A stretch of DNA of 64,000 nt from Deinococcus aetherius (GCF_025997855.1 NZ_AP026561.1:372001-436000); one strand, 5' to 3'; shown: positions 43,447 through 52,815, numbered from the stretch's first letter. Notes: generated from the letters alone by a model not told the origin. Translations and numbers: made by a program.

Positions 43447-45093
43447 TTAAGGCGTCAGCACGGGTGCCCTCAGAAACCGCCGGGCATACTCGCGCGCGTC
43501 GCCCAGGATGGCCTTGACCTCGCCGGGCGCTGCGGCCAGCGTGTCCTCCACGATGGTCACGGTGGGGATGACCCCGCGCCGCACGGGCGTGCGCCGGATG
43601 GGGTTGAGCCCCAGTTCGTGGACCCCCGAACTGCCCCGCCCCGGGTCGCCGAGGCACAGGTGGCCGAACGAACGGGCGTAGGGGTCGAACAGCCCGCCAT
43701 ACGGTTCGTCGTGGTGGTGCAGCAGGCCGTCGGTGTGCCCGGACTGGGTGAGCGGCACGGCGAGCGAGTGGGCGTCGTACCAGCCCTCGCCCGCCACGAG
43801 CAGGTCGGGGCGCCCCTCGCGCAGCCGCTCCACCAGGCGCCGCAGGCCCGGCAGGGTGTCCCAGCGCGGGTCGTTCACCCACGCCGCCGAGATGTCGAGG
43901 AACGCGCCGTCGAAGCCGTAGCGGTCGGCGAGCCCGGTGACCTGCTCCACGAGGCGGCCCTGCCAGCGGGGGGCCCCGGGATTCAGGAGGGCGCCCCAAC
44001 CGTGGTCATAGTGCCGGGTGCCGTCCCAGTCCACCGAGCCGCCGTTCATGTTGCCGCCCGCCGTGGTGTGCCGGGAGGTCTCGCCCCACGCCTCGAAGTT
44101 CGGCAGCCCGCAGTTGACCACGTTCAGGCCGAACATGGGCATCAGGTGCACGCCCAGGGCCCGCGCGCCGTCGCACAGCCGGGCAAAGCCCTCTGCGCCG
44201 CCCATGCGCTCGTCGGGGCGGTAGTCGCCGTACTGCCAGTAGTAGCGGCCCTCCCACCCCGGCAGGTAGGCCAGGATGCGCCGCCCCTCCAGCCGCTCGG
44301 CGAGCCAGCGCAGGGTGTCCAGCATCCGCGCGTAGTCGTTGAAGACATAGCCCGAGTAGTGCTGTCCGTGGATCGCGGCGACGAGCGAGATGTCGCGCGC
44401 CCAGGCGGGAACGTCCGGGCGGGTTTCCCACCGCTGAAGCTCATGCGCCGTCTCCAGAAAGCGGGCGTGCTCGGTGAGACTGGCCTCCACACTGGAGGTC
44501 GGGCCGACCTCCCAAGTGGGGACGCGGAGCGTGCGGCTGGACCGGGTGGCGAGTTCGTCGAAGATGAGTTCGAGGTCGAACAGGCCCTCTCCCTCCAGCG
44601 GGCGCGGGACGAGGGCAAAGCGCTTCTCGCGCACCTCGGGGTCGAGGGAGCGGGCGCACAGCAGGGCTCCCGAGCTGTCCTCGACCACCACGAGCGGCGT
44701 GTACAGGCCGCGCCAGCCGTCGGGGTAGCGCAGGACGAGGCCCGTGGGAGGAATGCTCCTCGGCCCCTCGCGGAGGTGAACGAGGCGGCGGGGCCGTTGC
44801 CCCTTCACCACGAGCTTGATGCCGCGGATGGCGTGGGGCGCCGTGGCCTCCAGGTCGAAGCGCACCCGGTCGCCGTGGCGCCCCGCCCGCAGACGCACGC
44901 TGCCGGGAGCGCGCTCCTGCCCGCCCGCCCAGGTCAGGCCGTCACAGTGAAGCTCGAAGGTCTCCCCGCCCCGCGTCTCGCACCGCTGGGGATCGAGGCC
45001 GTACAGGTGCTCGGGGGTGAAGACCTGCACGGCGAAGGTCAGGCCGCCGTAGGTGAAGGTGGGGTCCCTGGGGTCGTAGCTGAGGTCCTGCAC
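43447..45093 (-). CDS. Putative glycoside hydrolase, DUF6259-like TIM barrel
   Basis: 548 aa from a GTG 1 nt after the upstream permease stop. The N-terminal 220 residues are beta-rich, and the rest is a barrel: RILAYLPGWEGRYYWQYGDY, LGVHLMPMFGLNVVNCGLPN, RYGFDGAFLDISAAWVNDPR and LLVAGEGWYDAHSLAVPLTQ. The Asp of FLDIS and Glu of AGEGW are candidate nucleophile and acid/base by position, which is inference. It is cytoplasmic (no signal) and co-transcribed with an ABC sugar importer and GH127, fitting a role in opening an imported arabinose-containing oligosaccharide. Confidence 0.8.
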   Translation of the reverse strand: MQDLSYDPRDPTFTYGGLTFAVQVFTPEHLYGLDPQRCETRGGETFELHCDGLTWAGGQERAPGSVRLRAGRHGDRVRFDLEATAPHAIRGIKLVVKGQRPRRLVHLREGPRSIPPTGLVLRYPDGWRGLYTPLVVVEDSSGALLCARSLDPEVREKRFALVPRPLEGEGLFDLELIFDELATRSSRTLRVPTWEVGPTSSVEASLTEHARFLETAHELQRWETRPDVPAWARDISLVAAIHGQHYSGYVFNDYARMLDTLRWLAERLEGRRILAYLPGWEGRYYWQYGDYRPDERMGGAEGFARLCDGARALGVHLMPMFGLNVVNCGLPNFEAWGETSRHTTAGGNMNGGSVDWDGTRHYDHGWGALLNPGAPRWQGRLVEQVTGLADRYGFDGAFLDISAAWVNDPRWDTLPGLRRLVERLREGRPDLLVAGEGWYDAHSLAVPLTQSGHTDGLLHHHDEPYGGLFDPYARSFGHLCLGDPGRGSSGVHELGLNPIRRTPVRRGVIPTVTIVEDTLAAAPGEVKAILGDAREYARRFLRAPVLTP

Positions 45094-45094
45094 G

Positions 45095-45979
45095 TTACTC
45101 CTTGAGCCCGGTGAGCGTCAGGCCCTCTTCGAGGTAGCGCTGGGCGAACAGGTAGGCGACGAGCGCGGGCAGCGCGGTGAGGGTCGTTCCGGCCATCAGG
45201 GTGCCGTAGGTCGTGGCGTAGATGCCCTGGAAGGAGGCCAGCCCGGCGGGCAGGGTCGCCATGTCCCCGTGCACGACGTACAGCGGCCAGATCACCGAGT
45301 TCCACGCGCCCAGGAAGGTGAACACGGTCAGGGTGGCGAGGGCGGGCTTGCTGAGGGGCACGATGACGTGCCTAAAGACTTGTAACGAGTTCGCCCCGTC
45401 CAGCCGCGCGGCCTCCTCCAGCTCGAAGGGGATGCCGGTGAAGAACTGCCGCAGCATGAACACCCCGAACGCTCCGCCCATCGAGGGCCAGATCAGGGCG
45501 TGATACGTGTCGATCCACCCGAGCTTGAGCATCATGATGAAGCTGGGAATCAGGGTGGTCAGGCCCGGCACCATCATGCTGGAGAGGATGAACCAGAACC
45601 ACGCCTCGCGCCCCCGGAACTTGAGCCGCGCGATGGCGTAGGCCGCCAGCGAACAGGTCAGCACCGTGCCGAAGGTGAACGCGAGGCTGGTAAAGGCCGA
45701 GTTCAGCGTCCAGCGCACGACCGGGCTGTCGGGCGAGGTCAGCACCCGCGCGTAGTTCTCCAGGGTGGGGCTGTGCGGATACCACTGGATCGGCTGGGCC
45801 ACCGTGTCGCCCTCGGGCTTCAGGGACGTGGCGATCATCCAGTACACGGGCGCGAGGAAGATGATCGCCTGGAGGAGCAGCAGGACAAAACGCAGGGTGG
45901 AGGAGGTGAGGTGCGCCCGGCGCCTCGTCCGCGTGGCGGCCCGGGTCCTGGGCGCGGCGGATACCCACGGCGCGGCCAC
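45095..45979 (-). CDS. Carbohydrate ABC transporter permease (MalG-like)
   Basis: 294 aa from a GTG whose first base overlaps the stop of the partner permease (45979). Six membrane helices and the EAA loop EEAARLDGANSLQVFRHVIV that contacts the ATPase are present, with LTTLIPSFIMMLKLGWIDTY in the middle. It forms the import channel with the permease encoded just upstream. No ATPase gene is in the operon, so a shared MsmK-type ATPase must be supplied from elsewhere. Confidence 0.92.
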   Translation of the reverse strand: MAAPWVSAAPRTRAATRTRRRAHLTSSTLRFVLLLLQAIIFLAPVYWMIATSLKPEGDTVAQPIQWYPHSPTLENYARVLTSPDSPVVRWTLNSAFTSLAFTFGTVLTCSLAAYAIARLKFRGREAWFWFILSSMMVPGLTTLIPSFIMMLKLGWIDTYHALIWPSMGGAFGVFMLRQFFTGIPFELEEAARLDGANSLQVFRHVIVPLSKPALATLTVFTFLGAWNSVIWPLYVVHGDMATLPAGLASFQGIYATTYGTLMAGTTLTALPALVAYLFAQRYLEEGLTLTGLKE

Positions 45980-46926
45980 TAGCGCCGTCCCCCGATGTCG
46001 CGGATCATCAGGCGGAACTGCACGGCCGTGAACACGAGGAGCACCCCCGCGAACACGAAGCTCATCGCCGCCGCGCTGGAATACTGCACGTTGGTAAAGG
46101 CCTCGCTCACGAGGTACTGGATGACGCTCAGGGTCGAGCGGTTGGGCCCCGCGTTCGTGATGAACACGCTCTGGAAGAAGAGGCCGAAGGCGGCCAGCAC
46201 CGTCGTGACCGTCACGAACAGCGTCGTGGGCGAGAGCAGCGGCCAGGTGATGTAGCGGAACTTCGCCCACGAGGTCGCGCCGTCGAGGTCGGCCGCCTCG
46301 TACAGGCTCTGGGAGATGCCCGAGAGCGCCGCGAGGTACACCGTCATATTGAAGCCCACCGACGCCCACACCGTCGCGGCGAGGATGGGCACCCAGGCCA
46401 GGCCCTCGGTCGTGAGGAAGGGAATGGTGTCTTGCCCCAGGCCTGTAAGCACCGCGTTCACGAGGCCGCTCTGGTTGTCGAACAGCCAGCGCCACAGCAC
46501 GCCCACGACGGTCCACGACAGCACGCCCGGCAGGAAGAACACGGCCCGGAAAAAGGCCCGCCCGCGCACGGGCCGGTACAGTTGCAGGGCGAGCGCGAGC
46601 GAGTACGCCACCAGCAGGGGCACGCTCAGGACCACGAAGAGGGCGGTGTTGCGCATCGCCAGCCAGAACAGGTCGAACTGCGGGCTCTGGCGGTCGAACA
46701 GTTGGCGGTAGTACTCCAGCCCGACGAAGGGCTGGGTGGTTGCCACCGGGTCGTAGTGGTGGGTGCTCACGTACACGCCGAACAGGATCGGAAACACGAT
46801 GAAGGCGAGAAACAGCGCGCCGTGCGGCAGCAGGTACAGGTACGGGACGAGCGGGTTGGCGTCGTTCAGGGCGAGGAGGCCCCCCCGGCGGGGGCGCTCA
46901 CGGGGCCGGTTCAGGCTCAGGCTCAT
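45979..46926 (-). CDS. Carbohydrate ABC transporter permease (MalF-like)
   Basis: 315 aa. Membrane helices begin at LYLLPHGALFLAFIVFPILF; the EAA loop is YEAADLDGATSWAKFRYITW. It pairs with the MalG-like permease. The start at 46926 lies 47 nt after the binding-protein stop; the long upstream open frame is a shadow of that gene. Confidence 0.92.
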   Translation of the reverse strand: MSLSLNRPRERPRRGGLLALNDANPLVPYLYLLPHGALFLAFIVFPILFGVYVSTHHYDPVATTQPFVGLEYYRQLFDRQSPQFDLFWLAMRNTALFVVLSVPLLVAYSLALALQLYRPVRGRAFFRAVFFLPGVLSWTVVGVLWRWLFDNQSGLVNAVLTGLGQDTIPFLTTEGLAWVPILAATVWASVGFNMTVYLAALSGISQSLYEAADLDGATSWAKFRYITWPLLSPTTLFVTVTTVLAAFGLFFQSVFITNAGPNRSTLSVIQYLVSEAFTNVQYSSAAAMSFVFAGVLLVFTAVQFRLMIRDIGGRR

Positions 46927-46973
46927 GGGGACCTCGTGGGAGGAGCGGGGGGAAACGGCCCCGCCCCCGGTCT

Positions 46974-48302
46974 TCAACGGAAGTTCTTCCTCGCCTGGTT
47001 CACCAGCTTGCCCGCCTCGGTCTCGCCGTCGCGCAGGGCGGTCCTGATGTCCTTTTTGCCGCTCAGGGCGTTGTCCCAGGCGCCTATCCACGCCCCGCGC
47101 ACCTGATCGACCCAGGGAAAGCCTGCCTCGATCTGCACGTCGTTCAGGCCCCCGAACAGCTCGGCAAGCGGCGTATTGTCGTAGCTCTTGTCCTTTGCCA
47201 CGACGGGCATGGTGGGCATCGTGCCGCCCTGGTTGAAGTACAGGTTGTTCTCGGGCAGGGTGAACCAGTTGATGAAGTCCAGCGCCGCCGCGCGCTTGTT
47301 GGGATCGTACCCGGGCCGCTGCTTCGGCAGCACGAGGTACCCGCTGCCGCCCCACGCGGTCTTGCTCTTCCCGCCGAGCTGCGGCAGCGGCGCCACGCCG
47401 AAATTCAGCCCCTTCTGCCCCTGGTAGTTCACCATCACCCAGGTGCCCGTGATGGAAAAGCACTGCTTGCCCGAGCGGAAGGCCGCCTGCTGGCTGTCCT
47501 CGGTCATGTTGGTAGGCGAGACGTTGTACCGCTTCACGAGATCGCCCACGAAGCCGAACGCTTGGGCGGCCTCAGGCGTGTCGAAGCGGGCGTCGTAGGT
47601 CTTTTCGGTCACGCTGTTGCCGCCGTTTTGCAGCAGCACGGAGTACGCCAGGGTCGCTCCGAAAAAGCCGTTGGGCACACCGACGCCCCAGGTCTGGAGG
47701 TTCCTGGAGTCGAAGCCCGCCTGGCCCGGCTTGCGGCCCGCCTTGTCGGTGGTGCACGCCTGCGCCGCCCTCAGGAACTCGTCGCGGGTGCGGGGAGCCC
47801 GGCTGACCCCCGCCTTCTTCAGCAGGTCCTTGTTGTAGAACATCGCGAAGGCGACGTTGTACACCGGCACGCCGTACGATTTACCGCCATACGTCGCGCC
47901 GTTCCACAGCGCCGGGTAGAAGCGGGCTCGGTCGATGTTGCCCTGCTTCAGGAGGGGAGGCGTGAACTCCTCGATGACGCCCCGCAGGCCGTTGGGAATC
48001 GTCATCGTCTCGATGAGCGAGGTCACGTCGGGCGCGCGGCCCCCCGCCACCAGGGCGGGCAACTGCTGGGCGATGGTGTCGCCGGGTGGGGTGGTGACCC
48101 GCACGGAGACGTTGGGGTGCGAGGCGTTGTAGCGCTTCACGAGTTCGTCGATGTACTTGCGGTTGTCGCCGCTCTGGCCGTTCCAGAAGGTGATCTCGAC
48201 TCGCGGGCCGGTGTAGCTGCTGCGGTACCCCGTCTGCGCGAGGGCGAACAGGCCGAACGAGGCCCCGAGGGCGAGGGCGAACGTGAGCGGTGCTTTTTTC
48301 AT
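46974..48302 (-). CDS. Sugar ABC transporter substrate-binding protein (family 1)
   Basis: 442 aa; signal peptide LTFALALGASFGLFALAQT. Family-1 features: VEITFWNGQSGDNRKYIDEL, VTTPPGDTIAQQLPALVAGG, RAPDVTSL, and AWGGSGYLVLPKQRPGYDPN followed by RAAALDFINWFTLPEN. It delivers an oligosaccharide to the two downstream permeases. Shine-Dalgarno GGAGGAA precedes the ATG. The sugar is inferred to contain L-arabinofuranose from the GH127 gene. Confidence 0.92.
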   Translation of the reverse strand: MKKAPLTFALALGASFGLFALAQTGYRSSYTGPRVEITFWNGQSGDNRKYIDELVKRYNASHPNVSVRVTTPPGDTIAQQLPALVAGGRAPDVTSLIETMTIPNGLRGVIEEFTPPLLKQGNIDRARFYPALWNGATYGGKSYGVPVYNVAFAMFYNKDLLKKAGVSRAPRTRDEFLRAAQACTTDKAGRKPGQAGFDSRNLQTWGVGVPNGFFGATLAYSVLLQNGGNSVTEKTYDARFDTPEAAQAFGFVGDLVKRYNVSPTNMTEDSQQAAFRSGKQCFSITGTWVMVNYQGQKGLNFGVAPLPQLGGKSKTAWGGSGYLVLPKQRPGYDPNKRAAALDFINWFTLPENNLYFNQGGTMPTMPVVAKDKSYDNTPLAELFGGLNDVQIEAGFPWVDQVRGAWIGAWDNALSGKKDIRTALRDGETEAGKLVNQARKNFR

Positions 48303-48499
48303 GGGCTTCCTCCGGTCCGGGCTCGACAGGCCCGGTGTGGTGGACTGGTTCCGGTGCCCTTGAGGAGACACCTGAAGAAAAAGGCAGCGCAACCGACGCG
48401 GGCGCGGGCGCCGGCGGCAGGAAGGGATGGGGCGGTGGGCCCTCTACGTTCCGGGGGTCCGGTCGGGCGGACCGCGCCCCAAGTTCCGCTCCAGCCGGT

Positions 48500-49561
48500 T
48501 CACGACGCCCCCCCGGCCGCACCGCTCGACGCGCGCACGACAAGGTCGCACGGCAACCGGTGCACGCCCTGCCGCCGCTCGCCGTCGATGAGACCCAGCA
48601 GCGCCGTCGCCGCCTCGTGCCCGAGGTCGCGCAACCTCATGTCCACACTCGTCAGGGGCGGCACGGTGGCCTCCGCGATGATCTCCCAGTTATCGAAACC
48701 CACCACGGCGATGTCGTCGGGAACGCGAACGCCGCGCTCACGCAGGGCCCCGGTCAGGCCCAGCGCGATCTCGTCGCTGCCGCAGAACACGGCGTCGATG
48801 TCCGGATCGGTGCTCAGGAGCCGTTCTGCAGCGGCGCGGCCCCAGGTGGCACGCCACGGCCCGGACAGGACGCGCCGCTCTGGAAACGCCAGCCCCGCCG
48901 CCACCAGCACCTCCCGCACGGCCTCCTGGCGCAGGCCCACGACCTCGTAGTCCCGGGGCCCGGTGACGTGGGCGATGCGGCGCCGTCCCAGGCCCACCAG
49001 ATGCTCGGCGGCGAGGCGTGCGCCCTGCGCGTCGTCGGGCACCAGGCACAGGGCGGAGTCGTCGGGCACGCGGGCCAGGGCGTACAGCACAGGCACGCGC
49101 GAGCCCAGCAGGTCGAGCGGGGGCCGGGGGTCGGTCCGGTTGGCGGTGACGATGATGCCGTCCACCCGCTTGGAGAGCAGCGAGGCGACGTGCCGCCGCT
49201 CCCGCTCCGAATCGTCGGCGGCGTTGCACAGGAACACCGAGAGTTCGGCCGTGCCCAGGGCATGTTCGATGCCCTCCAGCAGCGGCATGGAGAAACGTCC
49301 GTAATTGTCGGTGGAGATCAGCCCCACCATGAAGGTGCGCTTGCGGTGCAGGCTCTGCGCGAGATCGTTGGGCTGGTAGCCCAGTTCCTCGGCCACGGCG
49401 CGCACCCGGCGCCGGGTCTCGTCGCGGAGCTGGCCCTGGCCGTTGAGCGCCTTCGATGCAGTGCCGATGCTGACGCCCGCCGCGAGCGCGACGTCCTTGA
49501 TGGTCGGGATAGGATGCACCCCTCCAGTTGACCTCAGTTGCCTCACGCTTGTGTGCGTCAC
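48500..49561 (-). CDS. LacI-family transcriptional regulator of the GH127/ABC operon
   Basis: 353 aa from the GTG at 49561, which follows GGAGGGAGGGTGG; a GTG at 49519 giving MHPIPTIKDVA is an alternative. Helix-turn-helix TIKDVALAAGVSIGTASKAL and hinge-helix region ELGYQPNDLAQSLHRKRTFM, then a periplasmic-binding-protein-like sugar domain (VGLISTDNYGRFSMPLLEGI, RRIAHVTGPRDYEVVGLRQE, DIAVVGFDNWEIIAEATVPP). It is upstream of and co-directional with the transporter genes. Two repeated operators in its own promoter suggest it controls the whole unit. Confidence 0.92.
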   Translation of the reverse strand: MTHTSVRQLRSTGGVHPIPTIKDVALAAGVSIGTASKALNGQGQLRDETRRRVRAVAEELGYQPNDLAQSLHRKRTFMVGLISTDNYGRFSMPLLEGIEHALGTAELSVFLCNAADDSERERRHVASLLSKRVDGIIVTANRTDPRPPLDLLGSRVPVLYALARVPDDSALCLVPDDAQGARLAAEHLVGLGRRRIAHVTGPRDYEVVGLRQEAVREVLVAAGLAFPERRVLSGPWRATWGRAAAERLLSTDPDIDAVFCGSDEIALGLTGALRERGVRVPDDIAVVGFDNWEIIAEATVPPLTSVDMRLRDLGHEAATALLGLIDGERRQGVHRLPCDLVVRASSGAAGGAS

Positions 49562-49574
49562 CCACCCTCCCTCC

Positions 49575-49674
49575 AAGGAAAAGCTTTTCTTCGAGTGGCC
49601 GACCATGGGGCATGTAAGGAAAACCTTTTCTTCGACGGTGCGGCGATTGTAACCTCATGCGGGCGAGAAGGCAA
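49575..49674 (-). promoter_or_regulatory. Promoter with two near-identical LacI operators
   Basis: Minus strand: -35 TTGCCT (49669-49674), 17 bp, -10 TACAAT (49646-49651). Two copies of AAGGAAAA(G/C)CTTTTCTTCGA lie at 49575-49594 and 49616-49635, 41 bp apart; the first has the perfect 12-bp core GAAAAGCTTTTC. One copy sits over the start point and the other just before the LacI start codon, allowing looping or roadblock repression. Confidence 0.65.
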
Positions 49675-49828
49675 GGGGGATGAGGTGGAAAGACCATGGC
49701 GAGGGGAGAAAAGCTCGTCCGGCAGGGGACGCTGAGGGCGCCGACCGCCGCGATGTGGACCACCCAGCGTTCGGGCAGGCCTCCGTTGGGACGGCGGTGT
49801 GGGTGCGATGAGTGGGACTGATGTAGGC

Positions 49829-50056
<228 letters not shown>

Positions 50057-50109
50057 CCCCTCTTTCTCGCGTCTGGGAGCGCTCTTTCGCTAACGATTCA
50101 GGTGCAAGT

Positions 50110-50310
50110 TCTGAGTTCAGGTCACGACCACGGGCACAAGGTTTCCCTCTACCTACACGCTCGGATCACCAACCTCCACCGTCCTGCCCGTCGCCGTCGT
50201 CCCCAGCAGTAAAGAAGCTTTCAACATCTGGCGTGAAGTGGTGCACCGGGTGGGCTGAACTTCAGCCCACTCGTGTCCCTGCTTCTCCTCAACTTCAACT
50301 TGTCACAACC
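50110..50310 (+). mobile_element. Degenerate right end of an IS6-family element
   Basis: Broken frames read LHARITNLHRPARRRRP and then, shifted, KEAFNIWREVVHRVG, paralleling the C-terminus of the intact IS6 transposase (LRARIANLHHPARSTVP; QAAFKTWQ). The right terminus (50293-50310) matches the intact 18-bp end at 15 positions. A 10-bp-arm hairpin (50250-50270) sits over the stop codon as in the intact copy. The 5' three-quarters are missing. Confidence 0.7.
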
Positions 50311-50390
50311 CACGCCCGGCTTCGGCCTTGAATTTGGGCTGGGGCCGGGCGCAGGGAAGCGCCGGTACAGGGGACGGTTAGGAACGGGCG

Positions 50391-52430
50391 CTAGGGCAGG
50401 ATCACAGCCCGGTCAAGGTCGCTGTAGGTGCCGAGACTGTTGTCGGGCTTGGTGCCAGTGACCCGCACCCGCAGGGTGTGTCCGCCGGGGGAGAGGGGGC
50501 CACTGCGGTACGCCTCGACGTCGCCGACGTGGGCGCCGCAGTAGTTGCTCACAGTTGTCTCGGGCCCGAAGTTTGCGGCGTTCGCGTCGCCCACCGACAC
50601 GGCGAGGTTGCCGCCGCCGCCGCAATTCAGGCGCAGCTTGACCTGAGTCCCCGTGAAACGCAGCAGGGCCGCCGCGTTCGCCACGTTACTGTAGTGGCTG
50701 GTCCCGGCGTAACGCCCGTCGCTGTTCCCCCCTGACAGGCTCCAGCCGCCCTGGTACTCCCACTGGTTCTGCCCGGTGCCGACGGTGTTGTCGTCCACCG
50801 TCGTCGAGGCGGTGGTGGACACGACGGCCCGGTCGAGGTCGGCGTAGGTCCCCACGCTCGCGGTCGGCTTGGTGCCGGTCACCCGCACCCGCAGGGTGTG
50901 CCCGCCCGCAGGGAGCGCGCCGCTGTCGTACACGAACTCGTCGCCCTGGTGGGAGGCGCAGTAATTGCTCGCGGACGTCTCGGCCCCGAAGTTCGCTGCG
51001 TTCGCGTCCCCAATGGACAGGGCCAGGTTGCCCCCGCCCGTGCCGCAGTTCACGCTGAGCCGCACCTGAGTCCCCGTGAAGCGCAGCAGGGCCGCGGCGT
51101 TCGCCGTGTTGCTGTAGTGGCTCGTGCCCGCGTAGCGCCCATCCTGGTTCCCTGTGGACGTCCCCCAGGTCCCCTGATACTGCCACTGGTTTTGCCCGGT
51201 GCCTGTCAGCCCGTCGTCCACCACGGTGTCCCCGCTCGTGTCGCAGGTCACGGTGCGGCGGGCGATGTTCGTCGGGTTGCCGTTCACGAACTGGACGTAG
51301 TAGATGAAAAAGGTGCTTCCGGCGCGCGCGTCGTCCCCGTCGAGCCCCACCGTCCGGAAGTAACCGACATTGTTCTCGGTAAAGAGGCCCTGCGTGCCGC
51401 CCCAGTTCACCCCGTCGGTGGACTCGATCAGGTACGCGCCGCCCCCGGCGGGGTCGCTGTTGCGCGAGCCCACCGCGATGTATCTTCCCAGGGCCGTGTT
51501 GTACACGGAGGCGAGCGTGCCGATATGGGCGTTGCCGTTCAGGACCAAGCTGGCGTCGCCGCCGAGGCCGGGCTGCGACCAACTGCCGTTGTAGTACTTG
51601 GAAAACGCGGGCACGTTGCCGCCCGCCGCCGCCGCGAGCACGTCACTCAGTTTCGCCCGCGCCGCCGTCATCCAGTACGACGTCGACCAGTTGGGGTCGT
51701 ACTCGGTGCCCTGCTGCTCGGAGAAGTACACCACCATGTAGTCGGTGCCGCCGTCGTTGACGATCTGGAAGATCGTGTTGGCGATCAGGGGCCAGGCAGT
51801 CGAGGTGGGGCTGTACGGCACGTGCGGTGAGACGATCTCGCCGAGGTCATACCAGGTGTTCCCGCCGTCGGTGGACCGCGCGAGGCCGAGGCGGTTGTAG
51901 AAGTTGTTGCCGCCCGCCTGGTCCTGCTCGCTGTGGTAGAGACCGATCCAGTTGTTGCTCGCCGCCCGGTAGACCTGCACCACGCCGACGTAGCGGCGGT
52001 TGTTCGCGCGGTTGTCGTATCCGCCGCCGCTGCCCGCCTTGACGTTCTGCGTCACGCTGCCCATGGTCGCGCCGTTCGCGTCGGGGTCGTCGAGCGTGCC
52101 GGTGAGGTACGAGTTGTACGCCCCGCCGTAGAAGCTCTGAAAGCCCGTGCCGAGGAACTTGAAGGTGTTGTTGCCGTTCGGAATGATGTCGAAATTGTTG
52201 TCGGGAAAGGTGCCCAGGCCTGCCCCGCCGTATTGGACGACGGTGGCGCCGCTCACCTGGGGGCGGCAGATGGCCGTCATGGTCTGGGCCTGAATGGGGG
52301 CGTTCGGTCCCCTCGCGGCAACGTCCGCCTGGGGCGTGCCCGGTCGGCTGCAGGCCGCAAGATTGAGGGCGAGCAGGCCGGTCAGGAGGCTGGACCGGAG
52401 GCGGGGAACGCGGGTGCGTGGCTGAGTCAT
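50391..52430 (-). CDS. Secreted lipoprotein: propeller-like domain plus two tandem beta-sandwich modules
   Basis: 679 aa with a lipoprotein signal (LLTGLLALNLAACSRPG). Residues about 55-390 resemble a GH43/sialidase-like five-bladed fold (RLGLARSTDGGNTWYDLGEI; AYLIESTDGVNWGGTQGLFT), but no catalytic triad can be assigned. Two near-identical modules of about 125 aa follow, each with TGQNQW-x-YQG, GRYAGTSHYSN-x-ANAAALL and SIGDANAANFG or SVGDANAANFG, then GGHTLRVRVTGTKP and YxDLDRAV; they look like carbohydrate-binding modules. It is divergent from the second LacI operon, and its promoter carries the same operator as that LacI gene. It probably binds or cleaves the polymer that feeds that importer. 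Confidence 0.82.
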   Translation of the reverse strand: MTQPRTRVPRLRSSLLTGLLALNLAACSRPGTPQADVAARGPNAPIQAQTMTAICRPQVSGATVVQYGGAGLGTFPDNNFDIIPNGNNTFKFLGTGFQSFYGGAYNSYLTGTLDDPDANGATMGSVTQNVKAGSGGGYDNRANNRRYVGVVQVYRAASNNWIGLYHSEQDQAGGNNFYNRLGLARSTDGGNTWYDLGEIVSPHVPYSPTSTAWPLIANTIFQIVNDGGTDYMVVYFSEQQGTEYDPNWSTSYWMTAARAKLSDVLAAAAGGNVPAFSKYYNGSWSQPGLGGDASLVLNGNAHIGTLASVYNTALGRYIAVGSRNSDPAGGGAYLIESTDGVNWGGTQGLFTENNVGYFRTVGLDGDDARAGSTFFIYYVQFVNGNPTNIARRTVTCDTSGDTVVDDGLTGTGQNQWQYQGTWGTSTGNQDGRYAGTSHYSNTANAAALLRFTGTQVRLSVNCGTGGGNLALSIGDANAANFGAETSASNYCASHQGDEFVYDSGALPAGGHTLRVRVTGTKPTASVGTYADLDRAVVSTTASTTVDDNTVGTGQNQWEYQGGWSLSGGNSDGRYAGTSHYSNVANAAALLRFTGTQVKLRLNCGGGGNLAVSVGDANAANFGPETTVSNYCGAHVGDVEAYRSGPLSPGGHTLRVRVTGTKPDNSLGTYSDLDRAVILP

Positions 52431-52588
52431 GCTGTGTCTCCTGAGGGGGCCGCCGGGCGGCCCAACGGGGCGAACGAAGGAACGCCGGGGGGCGCAGAAC
52501 CTCCTTCACAGCAGGAACAGGAGTGAACTGACCGTCCGTACCGGAGGGCAGGACGTGAGCGTGGGCAGCAGGGCCGACGTTCAATGGC

Positions 52589-52632
52589 CTTGAACGTTCA
52601 AGACCGTAAGCCAGGATTGTGCGCGGTGTCAA
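52589..52632 (-). promoter_or_regulatory. Promoter and LacI operator of the secreted lipoprotein gene
   Basis: Minus strand: -35 TTGACA (52627-52632), 18 bp, -10 TACGGT (52603-52608), directly followed by the perfect 14-bp palindrome CTTGAACGTTCAAG (52589-52602) over the expected start point. The same order and near-identical sequences occur in the LacI promoter at 52749-52794. Confidence 0.75.
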
Positions 52633-52748
52633 GCCCCCCCGGGCATGGATCACCCGCCGTGGGGCAAGCGCAACCGTTGGCTTTGCCACAGGCATGGGGT
52701 GTAATCCCGGTTCCCACCCCCGTCCCGCGCAGGATGATCCCAACCTTC

Positions 52749-52794
52749 TTGACAGTTCGGTGGCACGGGCGTACGGTGGCCTTGATCGTTCAAG
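52749..52794 (+). promoter_or_regulatory. Promoter and operator of the LacI/ribosyl-hydrolase operon
   Basis: -35 TTGACA (52749-52754), 17 bp, -10 TACGGT (52772-52777), then CTTGATCGTTCAAG (52781-52794), which differs from the perfect palindrome by one base. The Shine-Dalgarno GGAGG (52806-52810) follows. Position over the start point implies repression by the encoded LacI protein. Confidence 0.75.
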
Positions 52795-52815
52795 TTCTTC
52801 ACCCTGGAGGTGTGT

